In this document: one piece after another, positions 33,489 through 41,813 of the stretch
How the letters are laid out: each line of letters starts with the position of its first letter
How positions within the stretch are numbered: the first letter of the stretch is position 1
Source: JAMXLO01 sp963696645
GTDB lineage: Bacteria > Pseudomonadota > Alphaproteobacteria > Acetobacterales > Acetobacteraceae
Assembly: GCA_963696645.1 (NCBI GenBank)
Contig: CAVOKY010000013.1
Coordinates: forward strand, 1 to 64,000
Length of the DNA stretch: 64,000 nucleotides
Reading direction: 5' to 3'
Notes under the pieces: model-generated
The model's database searches: none
What the model was told of the DNA's origin: nothing
What the model saw: the letters and a program-made list of their open reading frames with translations, nothing else
Program-made: the position numbers and the translations under genes

Positions 33489-33863
33489 TCAGTTCATCGA
33501 CTCAGAACTACCTGACGGCATCGAGTCAGCGGAGGGAGCCGCGGCTGCAGCGGCCTTCTTGCGTCCGCCGGTCTTTCTGGCAGCCTTCTTCTTCGGCGCG
33601 CCCTTCTTTCTGCCAGCCTTCTTCGCACCGGCCTTCTTCGCAGCGGCCTTCTTCTTCGCGCCAGCCTTGCGGCCTGCCTTCTTCGGTGCAGCCTTGCGGC
33701 CCGCTGCCTTCTTGCGCCCAACGGTCTTGCGCGCAGCAGCCTTCTTCGGACCAGCCTTGCGTCCAGCCTTCTTCTTCGGCGCAGCCTTCTTCTTGCCGCC
33801 GGCACGCATCGCCAGCGCCTGAGCGCGCGGCTGTTCGGTGGTGGTGGTTTCGTCGTTGCTCAC
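33489..33863 (-). CDS. Histone H1-like Lys/Ala-rich protein
   Basis: A 124-residue protein. About 25 ordinary residues (VSNDETTTTEQPRAQALAMR) precede roughly 80 residues built from KKAGRK, KKKAAPKK and RKAGAKK-type units. The tail is AAAAAAPSADSMPSGSSESMN. It has many Lys and few hydrophobic residues, like histone H1-like proteins (HC2, AlgP type) that bind DNA or RNA nonspecifically. GTG is chosen as start because AAGGAG lies ten bases before it; the frame continues upstream without similarity. A nucleoid role is inferred from composition only. Confidence 0.72.
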   Translation of the reverse strand: MSNDETTTTEQPRAQALAMRAGGKKKAAPKKKAGRKAGPKKAAARKTVGRKKAAGRKAAPKKAGRKAGAKKKAAAKKAGAKKAGRKKGAPKKKAARKTGGRKKAAAAAAPSADSMPSGSSESMN

Positions 33864-34348
33864 CTGTAGGAACTCCTTCTGGTGTCGTTGGTTTTTGTCG
33901 CGCGGTTGACCAACGGCCGCCCTTGCAGCCGGTTCCGCACCAAGCCTGCCGCAGCGATCAGAGCATGCAGGCAGGCCAGCTTCATCGGGCCGGCGATCCA
34001 GCGTGGGCCATCGTCTGCCACGCGTGCCACGGCCGCACATGTCCAGCGACACGACGAAGGGATCTGGCGCACGGTATCTGCTGCGCTGCTGTCTTCGTCG
34101 CTTCTGCGATTCCGCATCCGACGTCGATGCTCGATCGGCTTTGCTTCACCTGGACAAGGCTGCGGTCAATGGACCGTCCTTCTGTTGTCGCGTGCGACTT
34201 ATCGATTCAATGCGAATTGGATTCGCGCACACCGAATCCGCTATTCCGCGTCTCGCCCATGGCTGTCAACAAAAAGCAACCGTTTCGTCGCAAGCTCGAT
34301 GAAAAATATGCGCACGCGATGCAATGCGATGCATCGATGTCACACAAA
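33864..34348. other. Gene-free gap upstream of the histone-like gene
   Basis: About 480 bases between the histone-like start and the prpC terminator, with no open frame showing codon use or motifs of a gene. Composition drops to a more AT-rich stretch near 34230-34340, with a small direct repeat GCGATGCA around 34316-34335. The histone-like gene's promoter is presumably near 33900. Confidence 0.4.
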
Positions 34349-34376
34349 ACCGCCGCGACATCGCTGTCGCGGCGGT
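34349..34376 (-). terminator. Intrinsic terminator of prpC
   Basis: A perfect 12-bp stem ACCGCCGCGACA / TGTCGCGGCGGT with loop TCGC starts 24 bases past the prpC stop. On the minus strand it is followed by TTTTGTGTG, a typical T-rich tail, making this the clearest Rho-independent terminator in the window. Confidence 0.85.
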
Positions 34377-34400
34377 GTGTTCAGCGTTCGAGAGTTCTAC

Positions 34401-35555
34401 TCAGCCACGCTCGGCGATGGGTACGAACGGTACGTTTTCGGGCCCGATGTAGTTCGCAGTCGGACGGATCAGTTTGTTGTCGATGCGCTGTTCCATGACA
34501 TGCGCGCCCCATCCGGAGGTGCGTGCGATCACGAACAGCGGCGTGAACATCGCGGTCGGCACGCCGAGCATGTGGTAGGAGATGGCGCTGAACCAGTCGA
34601 GGTTGGCGAACATCTTCTTGGCGTCGGACATGGCTGCCTCGATCCGGTCGGCGATATCGAACAGCTTCATCGAGCCGGCTTCCTTCGACAGCCGTCGCGC
34701 CACTTCCTTGATCACCTTGTTCCGCGGATCGGCGATCGTGTACACGGCATGGCCGAATCCTATGATCACCTCGCGGTTGGCGACACGCTTGCGGATGTCG
34801 GCCTCCGCCTCATCGGGCGTGGCGTAGCGGCTCTGAATTTCGAACGAGACCTCGTTGGCGCCGCCATGCTTCGGTCCACGCAGCGCGCCGATGCCGGCGG
34901 TGATGGCCGAATACATGTCCGCACCCGTGCCCGCGACCACCCGGCAAGTGAAGGTCGAGGCGTTGAACTCATGCTCGGCATAGAGAATCAGGGAGGTGTG
35001 CATGGCGCGGACGAACATGTCGCTGGGCGGCTTGCCATGCAGCAGGTGCAGGAAATGCCCGCCGATCGAGTCGTCGTCGGTCTCCACGTCGATCCGCTTG
35101 CCGTTGTGCGCGTAGTGGTACCAGTAGAGCAGCGCTGACCCGAGGCAGGCCATCAGCCGGTCGATGATGTCGCGTGCGCCAGGCGCATTCTGGTCGTCCT
35201 TCTCCGGCAGCACACAGCCGAGAGCGGAAACGGCCGTGCGCATCACGTCCATCGGATGCGCCGCCGGTGGCAGTGTTTCCAGCGCCTGCTTCACTGATGC
35301 CGGCAAGCCACGCCAGGCACGCAGCCGCGCCTTGTAGCCGGCCAATCCAGCGCGGGTCGGCAGCGTACCGTGCACCAGAAGGTAGGCAATTTCCTCGAAC
35401 TCGCAGGTCTCGGCGACGTCGAGAATGTCGTAGCCGCGGTAGTGCAGGTCATTGCCGGTGCGCCCTACGGTGCACAGCGCGGTGTTGCCGGCGGTGACTC
35501 CGGACAGGCCAACGCCCTTCTTCGCCCGGTTCGGAATTGCTGCGGTGTCGCTCAT
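34401..35555 (-). CDS. prpC: 2-methylcitrate synthase
   Basis: A 384-residue citrate-synthase-fold enzyme closest to PrpC: GLSGVTAGNTALCTVGRTGN, DLHYRGYDILDVAETCEFEE, the DDDSIGGHFLHLLHGKPPSD segment, catalytic His in LRGPKHGGANE near residue 235 and His in GFGHAVYTIADPR near 275, with Asp in the TPLFVIARTSGW region. It condenses propionyl-CoA with oxaloacetate in the methylcitrate cycle. AAGGAGAC precedes the ATG at 35555. It lies downstream of prpD with a palindromic repeat between. prpB (methylisocitrate lyase) is not in the window. Confidence 0.95.
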   Translation of the reverse strand: MSDTAAIPNRAKKGVGLSGVTAGNTALCTVGRTGNDLHYRGYDILDVAETCEFEEIAYLLVHGTLPTRAGLAGYKARLRAWRGLPASVKQALETLPPAAHPMDVMRTAVSALGCVLPEKDDQNAPGARDIIDRLMACLGSALLYWYHYAHNGKRIDVETDDDSIGGHFLHLLHGKPPSDMFVRAMHTSLILYAEHEFNASTFTCRVVAGTGADMYSAITAGIGALRGPKHGGANEVSFEIQSRYATPDEAEADIRKRVANREVIIGFGHAVYTIADPRNKVIKEVARRLSKEAGSMKLFDIADRIEAAMSDAKKMFANLDWFSAISYHMLGVPTAMFTPLFVIARTSGWGAHVMEQRIDNKLIRPTANYIGPENVPFVPIAERG

Positions 35556-35582
35556 GAGTGTGTCTCCTTGTTCTGTGGTCGC

Positions 35583-35680
35583 TGTCATTGCGACGAGCGT
35601 CAGCGACGCGGCAATCCCCGTCCCGCCTGGCGCGCACGACTGATGGAGATTGCTTCGTCGCTGCGCGCCTCGCAATGACA
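35583..35680. repeat. TCATTGCGAGGAGC palindromic repeat, copy 3
   Basis: TGTCATTGCGACGAGCGTCA (then GCGACGCGGCAATC) is inverted against GATTGCTTCGTCGCTGCGCG (then CCTCGCAATGACA) around about 30 bases. It occupies the prpD-prpC gap, so it is transcribed within that operon and could lower prpC expression or protect the upstream message; that effect is inferred. Confidence 0.78.
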
Positions 35681-35716
35681 GGGGGGACGGCGTCGCCGTC
35701 ATCGGCAAAAGGAGTG

Positions 35717-37216
35717 TCAGAAAATCCCCGGCTTGCCGATAGCAAGCGCACCGGCGGGCAGCACGACGTTCAACCGATGCAGCTCTCCGGCCTTCAACCG
35801 CGGCAGGTCCTGCGCCGCTTCCAGGAACCGATTCGCCTCGCGGGTGGAGATGATGCCGTCGGTCAGTGTGACGAACTTGTTGATGTAGTCGTCGCGGACG
35901 AATGGTTTGGCGCCAAGCGGATGAGCGTTGGCCACCGCCATCTCATCGACGATGCGGCTGCCATCCTGCATCAGGATCTCGACGCGGCCGCCGAATGCCT
36001 GCTCGGCCGGATCGGTGGAGAGATAGCGGCGCTCCCACTCGGGATCCTCGCGCGTCTCGACCTTGTGCCAGAGCCGCACTGTGTCGGCGCGACCGGCGCG
36101 GCGCGGCGTGTAGCTGTCCACGTGGTGCCAGCGGCCGTCCTGCAAGGCGACCGCGAAGATGTACATGATGGAGTGGTCGAGCGTCTCCCGGCTCGCCTTC
36201 GGGTCCATCTTCTGCGGATCGTTGGCGCCGGTGCCGATCACGGCATGCGTGTGATGGCTGGTGTGGATGGTGATCCGCTCGATCTTCTCGAGGTCGGAAA
36301 TCTGTCCGCGCATGCGGAACGCCAGGTCGATCAGCGCCTGCGACTGGTACTCGGCGCTGTGCTGCTTGGTGAAGCTGTCGAGGATCGCACGCTTCGCTTC
36401 GCCTGGCGCCGGCAGCGGAACCCGGTAATGCGCATCGGGCCCGTCGAGCACCCAGGCGATTACCGAATCCTCGCCTTCATAGATCGGGCTCGGTGCACCT
36501 TCACCGCGCATGACGCGGTCCACCGCCTCCACCGCGAGCTTGCCGGCATGTGCGGGGGCATAGGCTTTCCATGAGCTGATCTCGCCTTTGCGTGACTGCC
36601 GGGTGGTCACGCTGACGTGCACCGCCTGCTGCACCGCCTGATAGATCACATCCTGCTTCAAGCCGAGTAGCGTGCCGATGCCGGCAGCCTGGCCGGGGCA
36701 GAGATGGGTGATGTGGTCGATCCTGTGCTTGTGCAGCGAGATCGCACGTACGAGGTCGATGTGGATCTCATAGCCGGTGGCGATGCCGCGGATCAGGTCG
36801 CGTCCCGACTTCTCCATGGTCTGCGCCACTGCAAGAATCGGCGGGATATTGTCGCCGGGATGCGAGTAGTCCTCGGCGAGGAATGTGTCGTGCATGTCGA
36901 GTTCGCGCACCGCGGTGCCATTTGCCCAGGCGGCCCATTCGGGGCTGACGGTCTTTCCCGATGCCACGCCGAACACCGTGGCAGCGTTCTTGCGCGGATG
37001 CCCCAGCGCCGCGTCGCGTGCGGAAACGATGGCGTGCCGGTTGGCCGAGGCGATCGCCACCGAGGCATTGTCGATGATCCGGTTGACGATCATCGCAGTG
37101 ACGTCCTTGTCCACCGCCACCTTGTCGGCGGCGACGGCGGCGATCTTCCACGCGAGCTGATCCTCGCGCTTCAGGTTCGCTTTGGACGGGTACACCCTCA
37201 CGTCGTGCAGGATCAT
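35717..37216 (-). CDS. prpD: 2-methylcitrate dehydratase
   Basis: A 499-residue MmgE/PrpD-family enzyme. Typical segments are VRELDMHDTFLAEDYSHPGDNIP near residue 90, ATGYEIHIDLVRAISLHKH, SSWKAYAPAHAGKLAVEAVD near 210, HTSHHTHAVIGTGANDPQKMDP near 325 and RGQISDLEKIERITIHTS. It dehydrates 2-methylcitrate to 2-methyl-cis-aconitate in propionate oxidation. GGAGGAAACGC precedes the ATG at 37216 (MILHDVRVYPSKANLKREDQ); more upstream codons are not family-like. Upstream of prpC on the same strand. Confidence 0.94.
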   Translation of the reverse strand: MILHDVRVYPSKANLKREDQLAWKIAAVAADKVAVDKDVTAMIVNRIIDNASVAIASANRHAIVSARDAALGHPRKNAATVFGVASGKTVSPEWAAWANGTAVRELDMHDTFLAEDYSHPGDNIPPILAVAQTMEKSGRDLIRGIATGYEIHIDLVRAISLHKHRIDHITHLCPGQAAGIGTLLGLKQDVIYQAVQQAVHVSVTTRQSRKGEISSWKAYAPAHAGKLAVEAVDRVMRGEGAPSPIYEGEDSVIAWVLDGPDAHYRVPLPAPGEAKRAILDSFTKQHSAEYQSQALIDLAFRMRGQISDLEKIERITIHTSHHTHAVIGTGANDPQKMDPKASRETLDHSIMYIFAVALQDGRWHHVDSYTPRRAGRADTVRLWHKVETREDPEWERRYLSTDPAEQAFGGRVEILMQDGSRIVDEMAVANAHPLGAKPFVRDDYINKFVTLTDGIISTREANRFLEAAQDLPRLKAGELHRLNVVLPAGALAIGKPGIF

Positions 37217-37385
37217 GCGTTTCCTCCGTTCGATAGCCCCAATGCGATAAGCCATCGGGCGCGGAACGGCAGGCTTGGCTGGCGTCCGTGCGCGGTCTAG
37301 CCTTCGTGCCATCCTTCGTAAGATGGCGGCTCCGCAACGGCAAGCGCGCCGCGACGCAACTCAGTGCCGGGGATACATATATATA

Positions 37386-38747
37386 GTGTCAGCACCATTC
37401 GATCGGGTGATCATTGGCGAGGTGGTCACCTCCGAAGCGATCATCCCACACGGCTACGTGGCGGTGCGCGGCGAGACAATCGCGGCGATCGGCGAAGGCG
37501 CGCCACCGCCGGCGACGGAGACAATCGACCACGGCGGCAAACTGATTCTGCCCGGCCTGGTGGACGGGCACATGCACACATCATCCTCCACCGGCTGGCC
37601 CGGCATCGAGAGCGCGACAAAGAGTGCGGCAGCGGGTGGCGTCACGACCTGCGTCGACATGCCGTACGACGTGCCACGTCCGGTGACCGATGCGGCGATC
37701 CTCGCGGACAAGATCGGCTGGGTGGAGCGGACCGCGCATGTCGACATGGCGCTATACGGCACCATCACGAAGACCGGCGGTGTCGGCGCGATCCCCGAAC
37801 TGGCGGCCGGCGGCATCTCCGCGTTCAAGCTCTCCACCTACGAGTACGACGCGGTGCGGTTCCCACGCATCGACCATCCGACGATGCTGGCGGCGTTCCA
37901 CGAAATCGCCAAGACCGGACTGCCGGTGGCAATCCACAACGAGGACCAGGAGCTGGTCGAGATGCTGACCGCGCAGGCGCGATCGGCTGGCCGCACCGAG
38001 CCGATCATGCATTGCCGCACGCGCCCGCCGCTGGCCGAGACGATGGCGGACCTGGAGATTTTCGAGATGGCGCTGGAGACCGGCGCGCATGTGCATATCG
38101 CGCATTCCTCACTGTCGCGCGGCTTCGAGATCGCCCAGACGTTCCGCAGCATGGGTGCGCAGACCACCGGCGAGGCATGCATCCAGTATCTCTGCATGAC
38201 CGAGGACGACATCGTGCGGCTGGGCGGCAAGGGGAAGTGCAATCCGCCGTTCCGTACCGCAGCCGAGGTGGAGCGGATGTGGGTTTGCCTGCTGGCCGGC
38301 AAGATCGCCTACGTCTCCACCGATCACGCGCCATGGCCGATCGAACGCAAGACGCTGCCGGACATCTTCGCCAACGGCGCCGGGCTGACGGGGATGCAGA
38401 GTTTCGCGCCGCTGATGTTCTCGCTGCTGGACGAACGCGGGCTGTCGCCGACGCTGATGGCGACGTACTGCGCCGAACGGAGTGCGAAGATGCACGGGCT
38501 TTGGCCGACCAAGGGCGCGATCCGGGTTAGTTCGGATGCTGACCTTTGCGTGCTGGAACGCGGCGATTTCACCTTCGACGAAACAAGCATCCAGGACCGG
38601 CCGGAGATGCGCTGGTCGCCGTATCACGGGCGGAGAATGCGCGCGCGCGTGGCCGCCACGTATCTGCGCGGCACACTGATCTGGGACGGCGCAACGGTGC
38701 TGGCAAAGCCGGGCACGGGACGGTTCCAACGGCGACAGACGCGCTGA
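37386..38747 (+). CDS. Allantoinase/hydantoinase-like cyclic amidohydrolase
   Basis: A 453-residue metal-dependent amidohydrolase: LPGLVDGHMHTSSST near residue 62 (DxHxH metal site), AFKLSTYEYD near 150 (Lys in the carbamylation position), PVAIHNEDQELVE near 180, HVHIAHSSLSRGFEIAQ near 240 and YVSTDHAPWPIER near 305 (third His and Asp). The family opens cyclic amides (hydantoins, allantoin, dihydropyrimidines). GTG is chosen as start because the conserved N-terminus begins there (SAPFDRVIIGEVVTSEA); no strong Shine-Dalgarno is seen. A D-carbamoylase gene lies downstream, supporting hydantoin or ureide breakdown. Confidence 0.85.
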   Translation: MSAPFDRVIIGEVVTSEAIIPHGYVAVRGETIAAIGEGAPPPATETIDHGGKLILPGLVDGHMHTSSSTGWPGIESATKSAAAGGVTTCVDMPYDVPRPVTDAAILADKIGWVERTAHVDMALYGTITKTGGVGAIPELAAGGISAFKLSTYEYDAVRFPRIDHPTMLAAFHEIAKTGLPVAIHNEDQELVEMLTAQARSAGRTEPIMHCRTRPPLAETMADLEIFEMALETGAHVHIAHSSLSRGFEIAQTFRSMGAQTTGEACIQYLCMTEDDIVRLGGKGKCNPPFRTAAEVERMWVCLLAGKIAYVSTDHAPWPIERKTLPDIFANGAGLTGMQSFAPLMFSLLDERGLSPTLMATYCAERSAKMHGLWPTKGAIRVSSDADLCVLERGDFTFDETSIQDRPEMRWSPYHGRRMRARVAATYLRGTLIWDGATVLAKPGTGRFQRRQTR

Positions 38748-38779
38748 GCGCACTGCATCGGCCGCGCAAGCGGCCAGCG

Positions 38780-39157
38780 TTGCGGCGTGCCCTGGCGCTC
38801 GCCGCATTTGCCCTGTTGGCATTTGCGGCGGGATGCGTGGTCTGGCTGCGCAGCCACATCGTGCCGCCGAATTGCTCGGATCCCGATACGCTCGCGTTGG
38901 TGCACCAGAGCCTGGCCGGGCGGTTCAAGCTTTCGGCAGACGTGACAATCGAGAACATCCATACACTCGCCGGCGGTTATGTCGCATTCCGCTTCGTCTG
39001 CGAGGCGAACATCGGCGGGATCAACCCCCATGACCTGCCGCCAGGCACCGTCGTGCCGGGCATCGTGCACTACGTTAGCCAGTTAACGGCGGATCATCAG
39101 CGCCATGAAGTGCGCGTGAGCGTCCGACCTTTGTTGATATGGGAGCCCGTGCAGTGA
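38780..39157 (+). CDS. Small membrane-anchored protein of unknown function
   Basis: About 125 residues: a single N-terminal hydrophobic segment (ALAAFALLAFAAGCVVWL) and then a soluble part (NCSDPDTLALVHQSLAGRFK, TIENIHTLAGGYVAFRFVCE, VRVSVRPLLIWEP). It resembles no family I can name. The start is uncertain: TTG at 38780 is used, and CTG at 38744 is possible. Its stop overlaps the carbamoylase GTG by four bases (GTGA), so the two are translationally linked. Confidence 0.55.
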   Translation: MRRALALAAFALLAFAAGCVVWLRSHIVPPNCSDPDTLALVHQSLAGRFKLSADVTIENIHTLAGGYVAFRFVCEANIGGINPHDLPPGTVVPGIVHYVSQLTADHQRHEVRVSVRPLLIWEPVQ

Positions 39158-40152
39158 CCAGCCGGAGCATCACCGTTGCCGCCGCGCAATTGGGGCCAAT
39201 CCAGCAGGCCGAACCGCGTTCCGTCGCGATCGAGCGGATGATCCGGCTGATGGAGCGCGCGCACCGGCGCGGCGTGGAGTTCGTGGTGTTTCCCGAACTG
39301 GCGCTGACCACGTTCTTCCCGCGCCACTACCACGCGGACATCGCCGAGGCGGATCGCTGGTTCGAGACGGCGATGCCGTCGAATGAGACGGCGCCGCTGT
39401 TCGCCGCGGCTCGTCAATATGGCATCGGCTTCCATCTTGGCTATGCCGAGATTGCCGAGGAGCCGGACGAAACAGGCACGGTGCGGCGACGGCGGTTCAA
39501 CACGTCGATCCTGGTGAATCCCGATGGCGACGTGATGCTGAAGTATCGCAAGGTGCATCTGCCGGGGCACGCGGAGTTCGATCCGCGGCGCAAGGTCCAG
39601 CACCTGGAGAAGCGCTATTTCGAGGTGGGGAACCTTGGCTTTCCGGTAATCCGCGCGCCGATGGGCGGGGTGACCGGCATCAATATGGGAATGCTGATCT
39701 GCAGTGACCGGCGCTGGCCGGAGGCTTGGCGTGTGCTGGGACTGCAGAGCGTGGAGCTGGTGCTGCTTGGCTATAACACGCCGAGTTTGAACATGGAGGC
39801 GGGTGGATTCGAGGCGCACCATCTGCGCGTGTTCCACTCGCATCTGTCGATCCAGGCGGGCTGCTACCAGAACGCCTGTTTCGCGGTGGCAACGGCGAAG
39901 GCGGGCACCGAGGATGGCTGCGAACTGTTCGGCCACTCGATCATCGTCAATCCGCAGGGTGAGATCATCGCCATGGCAACGAGCTGGGACGACGAGCTGA
40001 TCACCGCGGACTGCAATCTGGACATGTGCACGCTGGGACGGACAACGATCTTCGCGTTCGAGAAACACCGCAGGCCGGAAGCATACACGCGGATCACCGA
40101 ACAGGTGGGTGCGGTGGCCCCGGCGCAATGGATAAAGCAGGCGGCAGAGTGA
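39154..40152 (+). CDS. N-carbamoyl-D-amino-acid hydrolase-like nitrilase-superfamily protein
   Basis: A 332-residue nitrilase-superfamily hydrolase with the Glu-Lys-Cys triad visible: Glu48 in VVFPELALTTFFPR, Lys133 in KYRKVHLPGH and Cys183 in MLICSDRRWPEAWR. Spacing and the CxDRRWPE signature fit D-carbamoylases, which release D-amino acids, CO2 and NH3 from N-carbamoyl compounds. GTG at 39154 is preferred over ATG at 39139 because GGGAG lies just upstream and GTGA overlaps the upstream stop. It follows a cyclic amidohydrolase gene, the usual partner. Confidence 0.86.
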   Translation: MTSRSITVAAAQLGPIQQAEPRSVAIERMIRLMERAHRRGVEFVVFPELALTTFFPRHYHADIAEADRWFETAMPSNETAPLFAAARQYGIGFHLGYAEIAEEPDETGTVRRRRFNTSILVNPDGDVMLKYRKVHLPGHAEFDPRRKVQHLEKRYFEVGNLGFPVIRAPMGGVTGINMGMLICSDRRWPEAWRVLGLQSVELVLLGYNTPSLNMEAGGFEAHHLRVFHSHLSIQAGCYQNACFAVATAKAGTEDGCELFGHSIIVNPQGEIIAMATSWDDELITADCNLDMCTLGRTTIFAFEKHRRPEAYTRITEQVGAVAPAQWIKQAAE

Positions 40153-40171
40153 CGCGCCTGGTATCGCACCG

Positions 40172-40255
40172 GTGTCATTGCGATCAGCGTGGCGACGCAG
40201 CCATCTCCCGCCAGTTGGGTACAGAGCACGACATTGCGTCGTCGCTGCGCTCCCA
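40172..40255. repeat. TCATTGCGAGGAGC palindromic repeat, copy 4 (degenerate)
   Basis: TGTCATTGCGATCAGCGTGG (then CGACGCAGCCATCTCCCG) and the partial right arm GACATTGCGTCGTCGCTGCG are the remains of the family seen at 14983, 23521 and 35583, with more mismatches. It lies just after the carbamoylase stop. Confidence 0.65.
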
Positions 40256-40279
40256 ACAAGAAAGCGACGCACATTCTGT

Positions 40280-40310
40280 CGTCATGGCCGGGACAAGTCC
40301 GGCCATGACG
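40280..40310. repeat. ATGGCCGGGAC palindromic repeat, copy 3 (single unit)
   Basis: CGTCATGGCCGGGACAAGTC and GACTTGTCCCGGCCATGACG-type arms form a compact hairpin 25 bases after the degenerate repeat at 40172. The remaining gap to 40561 (about 250 bases) shows no gene, only the leader of the first micro-protein gene. Confidence 0.7.
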
Positions 40311-40561
40311 ACGGCGGAGCGGGCATGACGGTGTCATCCGGGGCCGGTCGGCCAGCGGCTGATGTGGGACTCGCAATGCCGGGGCGCTTGAGTTGGCCCA
40401 CTCCCGGCAACGGGACTGCCTGCTCCCGACGGGCGCACGCCAAACGCGCCCTCCGTGAATGCAACAGTGTGCGCCACCTCATGGCATGGCGGGCGCGTTA
40501 ATCGTCTGCTAACTCGCACACGTCGGTAATCGGCGGTCATAGCTCGAGGAAGGGCATCACG

Positions 40562-40738
40562 ATGAGTGGAATCAACGCTGCCGCGGTCCGTGCCGCAGAG
40601 CGACTACCGCCGGAACCAAACGATACACCGAAACGCGACGGCGGTAAGGAGCCTCGTCCACGTCGCGTGGCGAAACCGAAGACGAACGAAGCAGAGGTGA
40701 CGGAACCTCAGGTCCGCAAGCTGAACGTCAGCGTTTGA
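40562..40738 (+). CDS. Micro-protein 1 of a related pair (58 residues)
   Basis: A 58-residue, highly charged protein: MSGINAAAVRAAERLPPEPN, then Lys/Arg/Pro-rich residues, ending EPQVRKLNVSV. GAGGAAGGG lies ten bases before the ATG. The start (MSxI.A) and the end (KLNVSV) match those of the next micro-protein (KLNIKA), although the middles differ. No family is recognised and no signal or membrane segment is present. It is probably expressed, given the good ribosome-binding site. Confidence 0.6.
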   Translation: MSGINAAAVRAAERLPPEPNDTPKRDGGKEPRPRRVAKPKTNEAEVTEPQVRKLNVSV

Positions 40739-40850
40739 ACGCGCCGTTAGCGAGACGGTAACCCAGGACGAGGCATGATGGCGGCGCCGACGACTCAGTC
40801 GCGGCCAGACTGCGGCAAAACGGCGCGAACCGAGCACAAGGAATCACCTT

Positions 40851-41033
40851 ATGAGTGCGATCAGCGCTGTTGCCGGCAGTACCGGTTGGGCCGCCCAGAT
40901 CAATCAGACCGCGGCAAAGACTGCGAAGGCCATCGGCCATCACGGCAACCACGATGCCAACAAGCCGCAGAAGGCAGTGGAAACTGCCAAGCATGCCGGA
41001 GCGGGAACCAGCAAGCTGAACATCAAGGCATAG
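40851..41033 (+). CDS. Micro-protein 2 of a related pair (60 residues)
   Basis: A 60-residue protein: MSAISAVAGSTGWAAQINQT, AAKTAKAIGHHGNHDANKPQ, ending AGAGTSKLNIKA. AAGGAA precedes the ATG. It shares the MS-x-I start and KLN-[VI] ending with the 58-residue protein 112 bases upstream. A His/Asn-rich patch (GHHGNHD) is in the middle. No family recognised. Confidence 0.6.
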   Translation: MSAISAVAGSTGWAAQINQTAAKTAKAIGHHGNHDANKPQKAVETAKHAGAGTSKLNIKA

Positions 41034-41048
41034 ATAGGCGCCTGCCAC

Positions 41049-41729
41049 TCAGACGGCGATCTGCTCCGGCGCCAGGCGGGTGATAACTGCCGGCTGGATC
41101 GCGCTCAGCACGATCCCGGCCGCCGCCTGGCATGGTTCAATCACTGGAACGCCGGTGGCAGCCTCCACCACGGCACGGTGATGCGCCATGCCGGTACAGC
41201 CGAGAATGACGGTGCCGGCGCCAGCTGCGACGCACCCGCGCGCGGCGGCGATCAGCCGACCGCGCGCCGCTTCGGGCTGCAACAGCGTCTCCATCGTGAC
41301 ATTCAGCGCCAACTCCGCGGCGAGCCGACCCTCCAGACCCATCGCCCGCAGTGCGGCGAGATGCCGAGCCTTCGATGCTTCGACGATGGCGATCACGCCA
41401 AACCGCTCGGCGCGCGCCACCGCAACTGCAACGGCGCAGCGGAACACGCCGAACACCGGCCGCTGGGTTGCCGATCGGGCCGCCTCGATGCCGGGATCGG
41501 ATGCGCAGGCGACCACGTACGCCGCTGCCGGCTCGCGCTCGATCAGGCGGCACAACGGTGCCACCACGCCGTGCCAGTCCCGCCAGTCGTAGATCGCCGG
41601 TGGCCCATCGGCGAGCGTCGTGACCTCGAATTCCGGCCCACCAGGCAGCTGGAACGGTTCCAGCGCGGCGTAGATGCCCGCGGAACAGGCTATGGACGAG
41701 TTGGGGTTGACCACCAGAATACGTGCCAT
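41049..41729 (-). CDS. Aspartate/glutamate/hydantoin racemase family protein
   Basis: A 226-residue racemase-fold protein: MARILVVNPNSSIACSAGIY, catalytic-Cys regions in YVVACASDPGIEAAR near residue 78 and VILGCTGMAHHRAVVE near 180. The NPNSS start and the two Cys signatures are typical of hydantoin or Asp/Glu racemases (maleate isomerases are an alternative). It sits on the opposite strand close to the hydantoinase-like and carbamoylase genes, consistent with racemising their substrate, but this is context inference. Confidence 0.8.
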   Translation of the reverse strand: MARILVVNPNSSIACSAGIYAALEPFQLPGGPEFEVTTLADGPPAIYDWRDWHGVVAPLCRLIEREPAAAYVVACASDPGIEAARSATQRPVFGVFRCAVAVAVARAERFGVIAIVEASKARHLAALRAMGLEGRLAAELALNVTMETLLQPEAARGRLIAAARGCVAAGAGTVILGCTGMAHHRAVVEAATGVPVIEPCQAAAGIVLSAIQPAVITRLAPEQIAV

Positions 41730-41813
41730 GCGGATAGTGTCGATCCTCTGGCGAGCGCGATCAAGAAGGCCGATATGGAGTCCAGTTTTCCTGAAACTGC
41801 AAGGACATGATCC

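Noticed and set aside
33882..35138. Plus-strand open frame spanning a gap and antisense to prpC
   Set aside because: Covers a clear gene (prpC) on the other strand and its terminator; no family similarity.
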